From Firmicutes bacterium UBA5766 (GTDB lineage: Bacteria > Bacillota > Desulfotomaculia > Desulfotomaculales > Nap2-2B), in contig DIEU01000049.1 in assembly GCA_002418775.1 (NCBI GenBank), forward strand, positions 48,119-112,118: DNA of 64,000 nt, given 5' to 3'. This document shows positions 16,174 through 25,246 of the stretch, piece by piece; position 1 is the first letter of the stretch; every line of letters begins with the position of its first letter. Position numbers and translations under genes: made by a program. A model generated the notes under the pieces. The model was not told the DNA's origin, did not search any database, and saw only the letters and a program-made list of their open reading frames with translations.

Positions 16174-16340
16174 TCGCTATTTTTTTCTATCTCAAAAGGC
16201 TTCCGGTTAGTTAAAAATATATACTGTTTTTAGGGTTCAATAGAGGGAGTTGAAAAGTATTATTACAATATATGGCACACCGACAATGGTAAATATGGAT
16301 TTAAATGATAGCCCCAACCAGAAAGTAACATATTGGTGTT

Positions 16341-16368
16341 TTGACAACTGATCGTTCTATCATATAAA
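16341..16368 (+). promoter_or_regulatory. Sigma-A promoter of the flgB flagellar operon
   Basis: TTGACA (16341-16346), a 16-base spacer, then TATAAA (16363-16368), 46 bases before the flgB ATG. AAAGGAG precedes the ATG. This is the only strong housekeeping-type promoter I see ahead of the 25-kb operon. Confidence 0.7.
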
Positions 16369-16414
16369 CACCTGTTCGGGATAGTGAATTATATTCGTAA
16401 AGGAGTGAGTTAAA

Positions 16415-16822
16415 ATGCCTTTGTTTGAAAGCGAGAATATTACTCTGCTGGCAAAGTACCTTGACGTAGAGACTTTGAGGCAAAAGTTGGTAGCCCAAAA
16501 TATAGCCAACATAAGTACACCGGGCTATAAAAGACTTAATTTACGATTTGAGGATTGTTTGCAGGATGCCCTGAATCCGGACAAGATGAATATGGAAACT
16601 TCGCTGGAAAATCATATCAGCAACATCCCGGACGTAAACAAATTAGAACCTTTTGTCGAAAAAGATAATACCTCTGAAACGCGTGCAGATCTAAATAACG
16701 TTAACTTGGAGCATGAAATGACAATACTGTCTGCAAACACGATTCAATACAATCTGGTCATGCAGAGATTAACTGGTAGTCTTCAACAACTCAGCTACGT
16801 TATTACATCGGGGGGGCGTTAA
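16415..16822 (+). CDS. flgB: Flagellar basal-body rod protein FlgB
   Basis: A 135-residue rod protein. The N-terminal rod signature reads KLVAQNIANISTPGYKRLNL, and the C-terminal helix contains LEHEMTILSANTIQYNLVM. It is a proximal rod subunit, exported without a cleaved signal. It is the first gene of the long flagellar operon and overlaps nothing; flgC starts three bases after its stop codon. Confidence 0.95.
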   Translation: MPLFESENITLLAKYLDVETLRQKLVAQNIANISTPGYKRLNLRFEDCLQDALNPDKMNMETSLENHISNIPDVNKLEPFVEKDNTSETRADLNNVNLEHEMTILSANTIQYNLVMQRLTGSLQQLSYVITSGGR

Positions 16823-16825
16823 TAA

Positions 16826-17257
16826 ATGAGTTTAAACTTTATGAGCTTTAAGATAAGTGAATCCGGTTTGACGGCAGAAAAAATGCGTCTGAAGTTAATC
16901 GCCGCCAATTTGGCAAATATTAACACTACAAGGACCAGCGCCGGGGGGCCGTATAAAAGAAAAGCTCTTGTTTTTGAGGAGAAATTGCAGCTGAAAAAAG
17001 AGGATGACGGGAATTACAGAATTAATGATGCCGGGGTTAAAATAAATTCCATTTGGGAGGATCAAAGCCCACCGAGGCTTGTGTATGAACCAAACAACCC
17101 TGATGCTGATCAGCAGGGTTTTGCAGCTTATCCGAACATTAATGTGGCCAACGAAATGATCGATCTAATCACTGCGTCGAGGGCATATGAAGCAAATTTA
17201 ATGACTCTGGAAGCGGCAAAAACCCTGGATCAAAAAGCTCTGGAACTGAGCAGGTAG
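16826..17257 (+). CDS. flgC: Flagellar basal-body rod protein FlgC
   Basis: A 143-residue rod protein with MRLKLIAANLANINTTRTSA at the N-terminus and NVANEMIDLITASRAYEANL at the C-terminus, the paired FlgC/FlgG-type helices. It follows flgB and precedes fliE, the universal order for the proximal rod. Confidence 0.95.
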   Translation: MSLNFMSFKISESGLTAEKMRLKLIAANLANINTTRTSAGGPYKRKALVFEEKLQLKKEDDGNYRINDAGVKINSIWEDQSPPRLVYEPNNPDADQQGFAAYPNINVANEMIDLITASRAYEANLMTLEAAKTLDQKALELSR

Positions 17258-17275
17258 AAAAGGAGGTTTTCTTTT

Positions 17276-17563
17276 ATGCAGGTAAATAATATTTCTCACT
17301 CTTCTATTATACCTGTAGTTGAACCGGCGCAAAAAAATAACGCGCAATCTTTCGGTCAATTTTTATCGGAACAGATTGAAAAGGTAAATGAATCTCAGTT
17401 AAAAACAGAAGAAGTGACTAAACAATTCCTGACCGGAAATACTCAGGATATCCACCAGGTCCTGATCGCAGCTCAAGAATCTAAAATTACCCTGCAACTT
17501 GCGGTAGAAATACGTAATAAGGTAATTGAAGCTTATCAAGAAATATCAAGAATGTCCGTATAA
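17276..17563 (+). CDS. fliE: Flagellar hook-basal body protein FliE
   Basis: A 95-residue protein with the FliE pattern: SFGQFLSEQIEKVNESQLKT, then DIHQVLIAAQESKITLQLAV and a final IEAYQEISRMSV. FliE links the MS ring to the rod. The ATG has AGGAGG eight bases upstream. Confidence 0.93.
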   Translation: MQVNNISHSSIIPVVEPAQKNNAQSFGQFLSEQIEKVNESQLKTEEVTKQFLTGNTQDIHQVLIAAQESKITLQLAVEIRNKVIEAYQEISRMSV

Positions 17564-17607
17564 TTGCTCTGTTTTACGCCTCTGCTGCAATAAGGAAGTG
17601 TTATTGA

Positions 17608-19140
17608 ATGAATTGGGCGAATTTTCCTGCTGAAGCAAGTAAAAACTGGCAGACCATGCAGCCAAAACGCAGGATGTTAATTGCTGCTGTTGGCGCAGGG
17701 GTGATATTTTGTGTATTTTTTATTTACGTTTTACTGAACCACATAACCTATGCGCCTTTATTTACCGGACTTGATCCCACTGAAGCCGGATCAATGGTTG
17801 AAAGGTTAAAAGAACAAAATGTGCCTTACCGTATAAGCGATCAGGGAAGAACAATCCTTGTGCCGGAAAAACAGGTTTATGAAGTAAGGATTGGGCTGGC
17901 CAGCAGTGGAGCTCTTGGACAAGGCGAGGGGTTCGAGTTATTTGATCAGACTAAGTTGGGTATAACGGACTTTGAGCAGCAGGTACAATACCAACGGGCC
18001 TTACAGGAGGAATTGAGAAGGACGGTAACTCAGATGGACGAAGTTGAGCAGGCAAGAGTTCACCTGGTTCTTCCCCAAAAGTCAGTCTTTATTGAACAGG
18101 AGAGTCCGTCTTCCGCTTCTATAGTATTAAAGTTAAAACCGATGGTGGTGTTAAAACCTAACCAGATCAAAGGGATTGTTGACCTGACGGTGGGGAGCGT
18201 GGAAGGTCTTAAACCTGAAAATGTTCATGTTATTGATACGAATGGAAATGTTTTAGATGTGGAAGAAAAGAGTTCTATTGCCGGGGGTATGATGGAACAG
18301 TACCAGGTTAAAACCTCTTACGAAAACGCCCTGGAAAAACGTATCCAGGCAATGCTGGAGAAGATTTTCGGAACGGGCAAAACGGTTGTTATGGTTACGG
18401 CTGATCTGGATTTCGACAAACAGGAGATACAGGCGGATACATACCAGCAAGGTCCTATAGTCAGTGAACAGTTGATTAAAGAAAATACACCGTCTGCCGA
18501 AGCGGCAGGCGTTCCAGGGACTCAAACCAATACTCAAACCAATACTCAAACCAATTCTCAAACTGATTCTCAGGTTAACCAGCAAACACAAAGCAGCGGG
18601 ACACCGCGGGTCGAAACGATACGCAATTATCAGCCGATTAGCAGACAGGAGAAGATATACCCGGCAGTTGGAAATTTACAGCGACTGTCGATTGCCGTAG
18701 CGGTTGACTCACGTCTTTCTCAGGATATTGAGCAGCAGATTACCGATGTTGTAAGTTCTGCTGCAGGTTTAAACCAGAGCCGGGGTGATCAGTTGACAAT
18801 CAGCACTCTTGCTTTTGACAAGTCCTCTCAACAGGAGACAGAGGCTGAGATGGCCCGGCAGGAAGCAGCCCAAAAGAAAGAGCAGCAGCAAAAAATTATT
18901 CTTACTGGTATTGCAGGTTTGATCGGGATAATTGTCCTGTTCTTATTGATTAAAGCCATTTTAAGCAGAATATCCCAGGGCAGGGATATGGAAATTGAAG
19001 AGTTACGGCCTATTGAGGAAATGCAGGTAAGAGAGATTCCTTTACAACCTACTGCGGAAGATAAGGTGCGCTACCTGGCAAAACAACAACCGGCCGAAGT
19101 GGCGGAAATAATAAAGGTGTGGCTGGCGGAAAATCAATAA
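17608..19140 (+). CDS. fliF: Flagellar MS-ring protein FliF
   Basis: A 510-residue protein. A membrane segment lies near residues 24-46 (MLIAAVGAGVIFCVFFIYVL), then the YscJ/FliF periplasmic ring domains (APLFTGLDPTEAGSMVERLK, SSASIVLKLKPM). A flexible Thr/Gln/Asn-rich linker (about 305-330) is followed by the C-terminal membrane segment near 431-450 and the FliG-binding tail. It forms the MS ring in the cytoplasmic membrane. The linker is encoded by a 12-base tandem repeat (18520-18579). Confidence 0.96.
   Translation: MNWANFPAEASKNWQTMQPKRRMLIAAVGAGVIFCVFFIYVLLNHITYAPLFTGLDPTEAGSMVERLKEQNVPYRISDQGRTILVPEKQVYEVRIGLASSGALGQGEGFELFDQTKLGITDFEQQVQYQRALQEELRRTVTQMDEVEQARVHLVLPQKSVFIEQESPSSASIVLKLKPMVVLKPNQIKGIVDLTVGSVEGLKPENVHVIDTNGNVLDVEEKSSIAGGMMEQYQVKTSYENALEKRIQAMLEKIFGTGKTVVMVTADLDFDKQEIQADTYQQGPIVSEQLIKENTPSAEAAGVPGTQTNTQTNTQTNSQTDSQVNQQTQSSGTPRVETIRNYQPISRQEKIYPAVGNLQRLSIAVAVDSRLSQDIEQQITDVVSSAAGLNQSRGDQLTISTLAFDKSSQQETEAEMARQEAAQKKEQQQKIILTGIAGLIGIIVLFLLIKAILSRISQGRDMEIEELRPIEEMQVREIPLQPTAEDKVRYLAKQQPAEVAEIIKVWLAENQ
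18520..18579 (+). repeat. 12-base tandem repeat inside fliF
   Basis: Three perfect copies of ACTCAAACCAAT (18520-18555) are followed by two diverged copies (TCTCAAACTGAT, TCTCAGGTTAAC). Because the unit is a multiple of three, gain or loss of copies only lengthens or shortens the TQTN linker and keeps the frame. Confidence 0.9.
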
Positions 19141-19163
19141 AAGAATTGCAGAGGTGAAGACTC

Positions 19164-20273
19164 ATGGAAAAAACAATGGGAAAATCACTTGAAAACACTG
19201 AACCCGGTCTGGTTTTAAGCGGGAAGGCGGCTCCAAGGAACTATGAAGAGATGGGGCAGGAAAAAAGCACAAGAAGGTTAACCTCTTTACAAAAAGCGGC
19301 AATTGTTCTTATTTCTATGGGTTCTGATCTCTCCAGTCAGGTTCTTAAACACGATTTTTATCAAGAGGATATTGAACGTATAACAGAAGCCATAACCAGA
19401 TTGGGCAAAATACCTAAATCAGTCCGTGAGAATGTTCTTGAAGAATTTAAGGAATTAAGACAAGCTAAAAGTTTCATTATACAGGGGGGCACTAAATACG
19501 CACAGGAGTTGCTGGAAAAGACGCTCGGACATCAGCGTGCGCAGGAAATAATTAAAAAGCTGACCTGGGAAGCAAAGACAATTCCTTTTGCCAGTTTAAG
19601 AAAAACGGATCCCCTCTATCTGTTTAATTTTATAAGAGATGAACATCCTCAAACTATAGCTATGATTTTGTCTTATTTAGAACCAGAAAAATCTGCTCAA
19701 ATATTATCGTCCCTGCCAAAAGAAATGCAAAGCGATATTGCCCGCCGGATAGCAGTTATGGATCGTTCCAATCCCGAAGTCATCAAGGAAGTTGAAAAGG
19801 TATTGGAAACTCGTTTGGCGTCAGTCGTTAAACAGGGTCAGACGGTCATAGGAGGCATTCCTTCAATAGTGGAGATATTGAATATGAGTAATCGGAATAC
19901 TGAAAAAACAATATTGGAAGAGCTGGAAAGCAAAGCGCCGGAACTGGCGGAAGCGATCAGGAAAAAGCTGTTTGTTTTTGAAGACATCGTAAAGTTGGAT
20001 GACATTTCAATTCAGAGGATTCTAAGGGAGGTTGACGGCAAGGATTTAGCTCTGGCTTTACGAGGGTCCAGTGAAGATGTCCGTGGATGTATTTACAACA
20101 ATCAATCCAAGAGAGCCAGCGAGATGTTGAAAGAGGAACTTGATTTTATGGGACCGGTACGCTTAAAACAGGTCGAAGAAGCACAGGCTAAAATTGTCAA
20201 GATTATCCGGACCCTGGAAGAAAGCGGGGAAATAATTATTTCAAGGGGTGGTGAGGATGCCATTATCATCTAA
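19164..20273 (+). CDS. fliG: Flagellar motor switch protein FliG
   Basis: A 369-residue rotor protein that couples to MotA/B. Seen are the N-terminal FliF-binding domain (SLQKAAIVLISMGSDLSSQV), the middle EHPQTIAMILSYLEPEKSAQ motif, and the C-terminal torque domain with DDISIQRILREVDGKDLALAL and MGPVRLKQVEEAQAKIV. It carries about 35 extra N-terminal residues relative to Bacillus FliG. The ATG at 19164 has GAGGTG seven bases upstream, so the extension appears real. It overlaps fliH by 17 bases. Confidence 0.95.
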   Translation: MEKTMGKSLENTEPGLVLSGKAAPRNYEEMGQEKSTRRLTSLQKAAIVLISMGSDLSSQVLKHDFYQEDIERITEAITRLGKIPKSVRENVLEEFKELRQAKSFIIQGGTKYAQELLEKTLGHQRAQEIIKKLTWEAKTIPFASLRKTDPLYLFNFIRDEHPQTIAMILSYLEPEKSAQILSSLPKEMQSDIARRIAVMDRSNPEVIKEVEKVLETRLASVVKQGQTVIGGIPSIVEILNMSNRNTEKTILEELESKAPELAEAIRKKLFVFEDIVKLDDISIQRILREVDGKDLALALRGSSEDVRGCIYNNQSKRASEMLKEELDFMGPVRLKQVEEAQAKIVKIIRTLEESGEIIISRGGEDAIII

Positions 20274-20976
20274 CAAGATAATTAGAAAACCACTGATATC
20301 TCAGGTTCGCAAGGTTAGTTTAATCTGTGAAAACAGTACAGACGAACAAGAATATGCGGTGTCCCCAGGGAGTGCTGTGGGAGATATCACCAGCTATGAT
20401 CCGGGCTCTATTTTGTATGCGAACGGTGAAGCAGAAAAAATTCTTGAAAAAGCCCGTGTCGAAGCAGAGGAAATCTTTTTCCAGGCTAAAAAGGAAGGTT
20501 CCCAGGCGGGTTACCAGGAAAGCCTTGAAAAAGCTAATCAAGAAGCTGAGGAAATCCGTCAGAAAGCGCTTCAACTTTTAAGAGAAGCACACGAGGTAAA
20601 ACGAAAAACGTTTGAAGGGATGGAAGAAGAAATAGTTCTTCTTTCCTGTGAAATTGCTGAAAGAATCGTCAACAAGCAACTAACCGTTGAACCGGAGACA
20701 ATTTACGAAATTGCCAAAGAAGCAATTGAAGCAGTTTCTGATAAAGAGCGGGTAGACTTAATGGTCAACGTTCGGGATTTCGATATTTTTGATAAGAACC
20801 GGGAAGATATCTTAAAGAGGCTTCCGGGCGACGCCAAGTTGAATATATTAGCTGAGCCCTCAATAAAACAAGGCGGCTTAAAAATCAGGACATCGAGAGA
20901 AGAAGTTGACGCTACTTTAGATAATCGATGGAAAGTTTTAAAAACTAATCTGGCTAAAGGGTACACAGATGTTTAA
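20257..20976 (+). CDS. fliH: Flagellar assembly protein FliH
   Basis: A 239-residue soluble protein. A helical, Glu/Lys/Ala-rich centre (about residues 50-130) is followed by a C-terminal V-ATPase-E-like domain (EIAERIVNKQLTVEPETIYE, GGLKIRTSREEVDATLDNRW). FliH regulates the FliI ATPase at the export gate. I take the ATG at 20257 because AAGGGG lies eight bases upstream; GTG codons at 20248 and 20251 are alternatives. It overlaps fliG at its start and fliI at its end. Confidence 0.9.
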   Translation: MPLSSNKIIRKPLISQVRKVSLICENSTDEQEYAVSPGSAVGDITSYDPGSILYANGEAEKILEKARVEAEEIFFQAKKEGSQAGYQESLEKANQEAEEIRQKALQLLREAHEVKRKTFEGMEEEIVLLSCEIAERIVNKQLTVEPETIYEIAKEAIEAVSDKERVDLMVNVRDFDIFDKNREDILKRLPGDAKLNILAEPSIKQGGLKIRTSREEVDATLDNRWKVLKTNLAKGYTDV

Positions 20977-22300
20977 AAATGTTCCGTCAGTAAATCTAAG
21001 ATATTATCACGAGCGGATCAAAAAAGCTCAACTAATCAGAGCATGTGGTTTGGTTAAAAAGGTTACCGGACTGCTTATTGAAACTACGGGCTTAACTTCC
21101 TTCATAGGTGAGCTGTGTTATATTAAAGTTCCTAATTTTGATCAGCCTGTCCTTGCCGAGGTAATCGGTTTCCGTGAAGGAAGTTCTTTAATAATGCCTC
21201 TGGGAGATCTGAAAGGTGTTTACCCGGGATGCCCTGTGATTCCGACAGGCCATCCTTTGCTTATTAAGGTTGGGGATAATATCCGCGGCCGTATTCTTAA
21301 CGGGCTTGGTCAGCCGCTTGATGAAAAACCGCTTGACGAAGGCGGGATTTTTTGGCCGGTTGACAACCTTCCGCCAAACCCCCTTACACGCCGTCAGGTA
21401 AATGAAGTTTTGGCGACAGGGGTAAGAGCTATTGATTCATTATTGACTTGTGGTAAAGGGCAGCGGTTAGGCTTGTTTTCTGGAAGCGGTGTGGGTAAGA
21501 GTACTCTGTTAGGCATGATAGCCCGCTATTCCAAAGCACAAGTCAATGTAATTGCGCTGGTTGGTGAAAGAGGGCGAGAGGTCGGTGATTTCATCTGTCA
21601 TGATTTAGGAGAGGAGGGATTAAGCAGGAGTATTGTTGTGGCGGCTACCTCGGATCAACCTGCTCTTGTCCGCCTGAAGGCTGCATTCGTGGCCATCGCT
21701 ATTGCAGAGTACTTTCGGGAGCAAGGTATGGATGTGCTGCTGCTGCTGGATTCTGTTACACGTCTGGCAATGGCGCAAAGGGAAATTGGACTCACAGTGG
21801 GTGAACCCCCTGCAACAAAAGGGTACCCACCCTCTGTATTCGGGCTTTTACCGAGGTTGCTGGAACGGACTGGAACAGGAGAAAGAGGTTCTATCACTGC
21901 TTTTTATACAGTACTCGTAGAGGGTGATGATTTTAACGAGCCTATCGCGGATACTGTCCGCAGTATTTTAGACGGACATATAGTACTGACACGCGATTTG
22001 GCAAATCATAATCACTATCCTCCTATTGACGTCCTGCAAAGCGTAAGCCGTTTGATGCCCGATTTGGCAAGCTTAAGGCATCAGCAAATGGCCGGCCGTA
22101 TGAGGGATTTGCTGGCAACATATAAGCAATCAGAGGACTTAATTAATATTGGCGCTTATACGAACGGTTCGAATCAGAAAATTGACTCTTCAATCCGTCA
22201 CTATGAAAAGATAGTCAATTATCTTCGTCAGAGTCCCGAAGAATTTTGTGCTTTTGAAGATTCCATGGCTTTACTGGAAAATTTGCAGCTAGCGGAGTGA
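20969..22300 (+). CDS. fliI: Flagellum-specific ATPase FliI
   Basis: A 443-residue F1-beta-like ATPase of the type III export apparatus. Walker A is SGSGVGKST at residues 171-179. Walker B is VLLLLDSVTRLAMAQREIGL. SVFGLLPRLLERTG and the sensor GDDFNEPIADTVRSILDGHI follow. It forms a hexamer below the export gate and helps load substrates. The start overlaps fliH by eight bases. Length and motifs are complete. Confidence 0.96.
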   Translation: MFKNVPSVNLRYYHERIKKAQLIRACGLVKKVTGLLIETTGLTSFIGELCYIKVPNFDQPVLAEVIGFREGSSLIMPLGDLKGVYPGCPVIPTGHPLLIKVGDNIRGRILNGLGQPLDEKPLDEGGIFWPVDNLPPNPLTRRQVNEVLATGVRAIDSLLTCGKGQRLGLFSGSGVGKSTLLGMIARYSKAQVNVIALVGERGREVGDFICHDLGEEGLSRSIVVAATSDQPALVRLKAAFVAIAIAEYFREQGMDVLLLLDSVTRLAMAQREIGLTVGEPPATKGYPPSVFGLLPRLLERTGTGERGSITAFYTVLVEGDDFNEPIADTVRSILDGHIVLTRDLANHNHYPPIDVLQSVSRLMPDLASLRHQQMAGRMRDLLATYKQSEDLINIGAYTNGSNQKIDSSIRHYEKIVNYLRQSPEEFCAFEDSMALLENLQLAE

Positions 22301-22304
22301 TCAA

Positions 22305-22751
22305 ATGTCTAATTTTGTTTTCTCGCTGGAAAAAGTTTTAAAGTATCGCTTGAGCGTGGAAGAGGCTGCCAGACAGACTGTGGCTGAAGCACAGGAAAGG
22401 TATGCTTTAAACAAAATAATACTTGATGAGATGTACAGAAGCTATGAAAAGAGTTTTGTACAGGATGATAAAGATGTTGAAGATTCATGGGTGATCCGCC
22501 AAAATAACTACCGTCTTTATTTAACCAAATGCATAGAAAAGCAGCAAGACATTTTAACCGGAATCCAAAATGAGCTCCATGAAAGACGTGAAAAATTGAT
22601 TCATGCGTGGCAGGAAAGGTCCGTTCTTGAAAAAGTAAGAGAAAAGTCATATCACAGATATCAGCTTGAGGAAAAGAACAAAGAAAAATTTCAAAATGAC
22701 GAAACTGGACAGAGGACTTTTGTTTATCACAAAAGAGGTCAGTTATTATGA
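22305..22751 (+). CDS. fliJ: Flagellar export protein FliJ
   Basis: A 148-residue, almost entirely helical and highly charged protein with FVFSLEKVLKYRLSVEEAAR at the N-terminus, the FliJ signature. FliJ is the central stalk of the FliI ATPase ring and an escort for chaperones. Its stop codon overlaps the fliK start (ATGA). Confidence 0.9.
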   Translation: MSNFVFSLEKVLKYRLSVEEAARQTVAEAQERYALNKIILDEMYRSYEKSFVQDDKDVEDSWVIRQNNYRLYLTKCIEKQQDILTGIQNELHERREKLIHAWQERSVLEKVREKSYHRYQLEEKNKEKFQNDETGQRTFVYHKRGQLL

Positions 22752-25234
22752 TTTTACCAACCGAAAAATCAGCCTGGGGCATCCCCTTTGCTGGTTCAAA
22801 ACAAAAGGAAAAAAACGTATCTGCAGAAGGGATTGTTAAGGATCAAACCTGGGCTTTTCTGGATGCTGTTAATGCTGTTTATCTATCAGGCGATCTTTGT
22901 GCGCCAAAAGTAGAAACTGATTCCCCGCAGGCAGGCGTTATTCCGGCGGTGGATGCATCTAAAAGCAGCCTGGAGAAGCCTCAAAGTGAACTTTCAAATA
23001 AAAATATTAACAAAAATATTAATGAAAATTCGTTTCAAAGTGCGATTGGAAAAGTTAACATTTTTGCCGGGTCCCCTGTTGTTTATCAAAGCAGGGATCT
23101 AATCAGCATTGATAAAAAGAATGAGCTGCGGATGGACAGTCAGACTCAGGATGAAGAAAATGCTGCTGCACTGGCGGAAGCAATTCAAAAAGATAGTATT
23201 AATCAGACAACCGAAGGCTGGACAGTGCTTACATCCAATTTAATACATGCTGCGAGTTCTGAACAAAATCCGGAAGAGCTTTTGGGAACAAAACCGGATC
23301 AGTTACCTGCCGGCGCACAGACGCAGGGTAAAACGGACAACAAGCCGCAGGCTAAGGACATTCATGACGGTTCATTCCGGATAATTAAAGACAGTAAAAC
23401 GGACGAACTGCAGGCTAAGGCCGAGAACACGGTAAACCTCAATCTAAAGAACGTCAGGTATGTAACAAACACAGGAGCGTCAAAGGAATCAGGGACAGTT
23501 CAGAGATCTGCCGCAGCCGTTGAGGACCTGAATCAAAGTACAGTCAAGTCAACCGGATTTCCAGGAGTTCCGGATATTGGATCTGATGCGGAAAAGCTTT
23601 TAGGAACAAAACCGGATCAGTTACCTGCCGGCGCACAGACGCAGGGTAAAACGGACAACAAGCCGCAGGCTAAGGACATTCATGACGGTTCATTCCGGAT
23701 AATCAAAGACAGTAAAACGGACGAACCGCAGGCTAAGGCCGAGAACCCGGTAAACCTCAATCTAAAGAACGTCAGGTATGTAACAAACGCAGGAGCGTCA
23801 AAGGAATCAGGGACAGTTCAGAGATCTGCCGCAGCCGTTGAGGACCTGAATCAAAGTACAGTCAAGTCAACCGGATTTCCAGGAGTTCCGGATATTGGAT
23901 CTGACACGGAAGAGCTTTTGGGCTCAACACCGGATCAGATACCAGCCGGCGCACAGACGCAGGGTAAAACGGACAAGCTGCAGGCCAAGGATATTTATGA
24001 CGGTTCATCCCGGACAATCAAAGACGGTAAAGCGGACGAACCGCAGGCCAAGGATATTTATGACGGTTCATCCCGGATAATCAAAGACAGTAAAATGGAC
24101 GAACCACAGGCTAAGGCCGAGAACCCGGTCAACCTTAATCTAAAGAACGCCAGGTATGTAATAAACGCAGGAGCGTTAAAGGAATCAGGGACAGTTCAGA
24201 GTTCTGCCGCAACTGTTGAGGAGTTGAATCAAAGGACAGTCAAGTCAACCGGATTTCCAGGAATTCCGGATACTGATTCTGATCATAAAGAAATTTCGAA
24301 ATCCACATCGGATCAATCGTTGACTGGCATACAGCGGCAGGTTGAAACAGACAAGCTGCAAAGTATTGTTGGCGATTTCAATTCTTTGGAAGTTGCTCCT
24401 TTTGGTCTTAACCGGAGAGTAATATCAAAATTTAAGACTGAGCAGTTTTCGCCAGGTTTAACTACACAGGGAAGTGGAACTGAAAATAATAGTAAAAACA
24501 ACAATACCGGCCACATTGAATCAATCCGGACAGACACCTGGACGCCCGTCGTTTTAGAAACTGTTGAAAGTTCAACAAACTATACTCCTGACAAAGGCAG
24601 TGTCGTTCAATCGTTTGCGGCTTTAAAAAGTACCGGGAGAATATCTGCCGAAGAAAACGTAAGAGTTCCTGGCGGGGACGAGAAGATAGCCGGTCTGCAA
24701 CAACAGTCTGACTTGCTGCAAAACCTTGCCGGTTCTTTGTCTGAGGCTGCCGGTTTTCCCAGGAATACAGCTTTCAAGCAGGAATCAGCCGGGACTTATC
24801 AGCAGGTTTCCGTAGCTGAACTGCCTCAAATTGTGCTTTCAGCTTTGCGGTCTTCCGGTTTCGGGGAAAAGCTGGTTAGGATTAACCTGATTCCCGAAAA
24901 TCTTGGTCCTTTAGCAGTTAAAGTTAAGGAAATCAAGGATAAAATTGTGATCCATTTCATCACTTCCAGCGTTGACGCAAAAGAAGTATTGGAGGTCTCA
25001 ATGCCCCAACTGAAACAGTCAATCTCACTGTTGTCTGGTTCCGCAAATGAAACCCTGGTCTTTTTGAGTCAGGGACAGGGTCAGGGAAATAATGATCATA
25101 CTCAAGGGGGGTGGTGCTATTTTAATAATCCTTTTAACCAGTTGTTAAACGATTCTGTGAGTGATACCCGGCAGTTGTTTGAAAATGGTTTAACCAGTCA
25201 GGATGAGGCAAGAGCAGTTAATTATTGGATTTAG
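22748..25234 (+). CDS. fliK: Flagellar hook-length control protein FliK (long, internally repeated)
   Basis: An 828-residue protein, about twice the usual FliK length. The C-terminal Flg_hook domain is intact (about residues 690-780: VRINLIPENLGPLAVKVKEI, then IVIHFITSS and VLEVSMPQLKQSISLL). This is the part that switches export specificity at FlhB. The N-terminal ruler region contains about three and a half tandem copies of a 106-residue unit (residues 176-513). The first two copies are nearly identical in DNA, a recent duplication. The extra length would be expected to affect hook length. It overlaps fliJ by four bases. Confidence 0.92.
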   Translation: MILPTEKSAWGIPFAGSKQKEKNVSAEGIVKDQTWAFLDAVNAVYLSGDLCAPKVETDSPQAGVIPAVDASKSSLEKPQSELSNKNINKNINENSFQSAIGKVNIFAGSPVVYQSRDLISIDKKNELRMDSQTQDEENAAALAEAIQKDSINQTTEGWTVLTSNLIHAASSEQNPEELLGTKPDQLPAGAQTQGKTDNKPQAKDIHDGSFRIIKDSKTDELQAKAENTVNLNLKNVRYVTNTGASKESGTVQRSAAAVEDLNQSTVKSTGFPGVPDIGSDAEKLLGTKPDQLPAGAQTQGKTDNKPQAKDIHDGSFRIIKDSKTDEPQAKAENPVNLNLKNVRYVTNAGASKESGTVQRSAAAVEDLNQSTVKSTGFPGVPDIGSDTEELLGSTPDQIPAGAQTQGKTDKLQAKDIYDGSSRTIKDGKADEPQAKDIYDGSSRIIKDSKMDEPQAKAENPVNLNLKNARYVINAGALKESGTVQSSAATVEELNQRTVKSTGFPGIPDTDSDHKEISKSTSDQSLTGIQRQVETDKLQSIVGDFNSLEVAPFGLNRRVISKFKTEQFSPGLTTQGSGTENNSKNNNTGHIESIRTDTWTPVVLETVESSTNYTPDKGSVVQSFAALKSTGRISAEENVRVPGGDEKIAGLQQQSDLLQNLAGSLSEAAGFPRNTAFKQESAGTYQQVSVAELPQIVLSALRSSGFGEKLVRINLIPENLGPLAVKVKEIKDKIVIHFITSSVDAKEVLEVSMPQLKQSISLLSGSANETLVFLSQGQGQGNNDHTQGGWCYFNNPFNQLLNDSVSDTRQLFENGLTSQDEARAVNYWI
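23273..24286 (+). repeat. Tandem 318-base repeats in the fliK ruler region
   Basis: Copies start at 23273, 23591 and 23909, each with GAAGAG/GAAAAG-CTTTT and the reading ELLG(T/S)(K/T)PDQ. Copies 1 and 2 are almost identical. Copy 3 is more diverged and carries an internal 63-base duplication (the 21-residue AKDIYDGSSR... unit, twice). A degenerate fourth copy starts at 24287 (KEISKSTSDQ). All steps are multiples of three. Confidence 0.93.
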
Positions 25235-25246
25235 GAGAAGATAAAT

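Larger units (their letters stand above)
15652..16414. other. AT-rich divergent intergenic region, no gene found
   Basis: This 763-base, very AT-rich stretch separates the minus-strand late genes from the plus-strand flagellar operon. It holds the motB promoter at its left end and the flgB promoter at its right end. In between are a hairpin at 16141-16173 and a long-range inverted pair (GAGGAAAATACTTC at 16010-16023, GAAGTATTTCTC at 16119-16130). I see no convincing reading frame and no known riboswitch core. Confidence 0.7.

Noticed and set aside
15652..16414. c-di-GMP riboswitch in the flgB leader
   Set aside because: The conserved core and tetraloop receptor of the known classes are not present.
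16301..16498. A 65-codon minus-strand gene over the flgB start
   Set aside because: It overlaps flgB and its promoter, has no family resemblance and no ribosome-binding site.
18253..18591. Minus-strand frame in fliF with repeated SIGLSIGLS
   Set aside because: It is only the shadow of the 12-base repeat in fliF.
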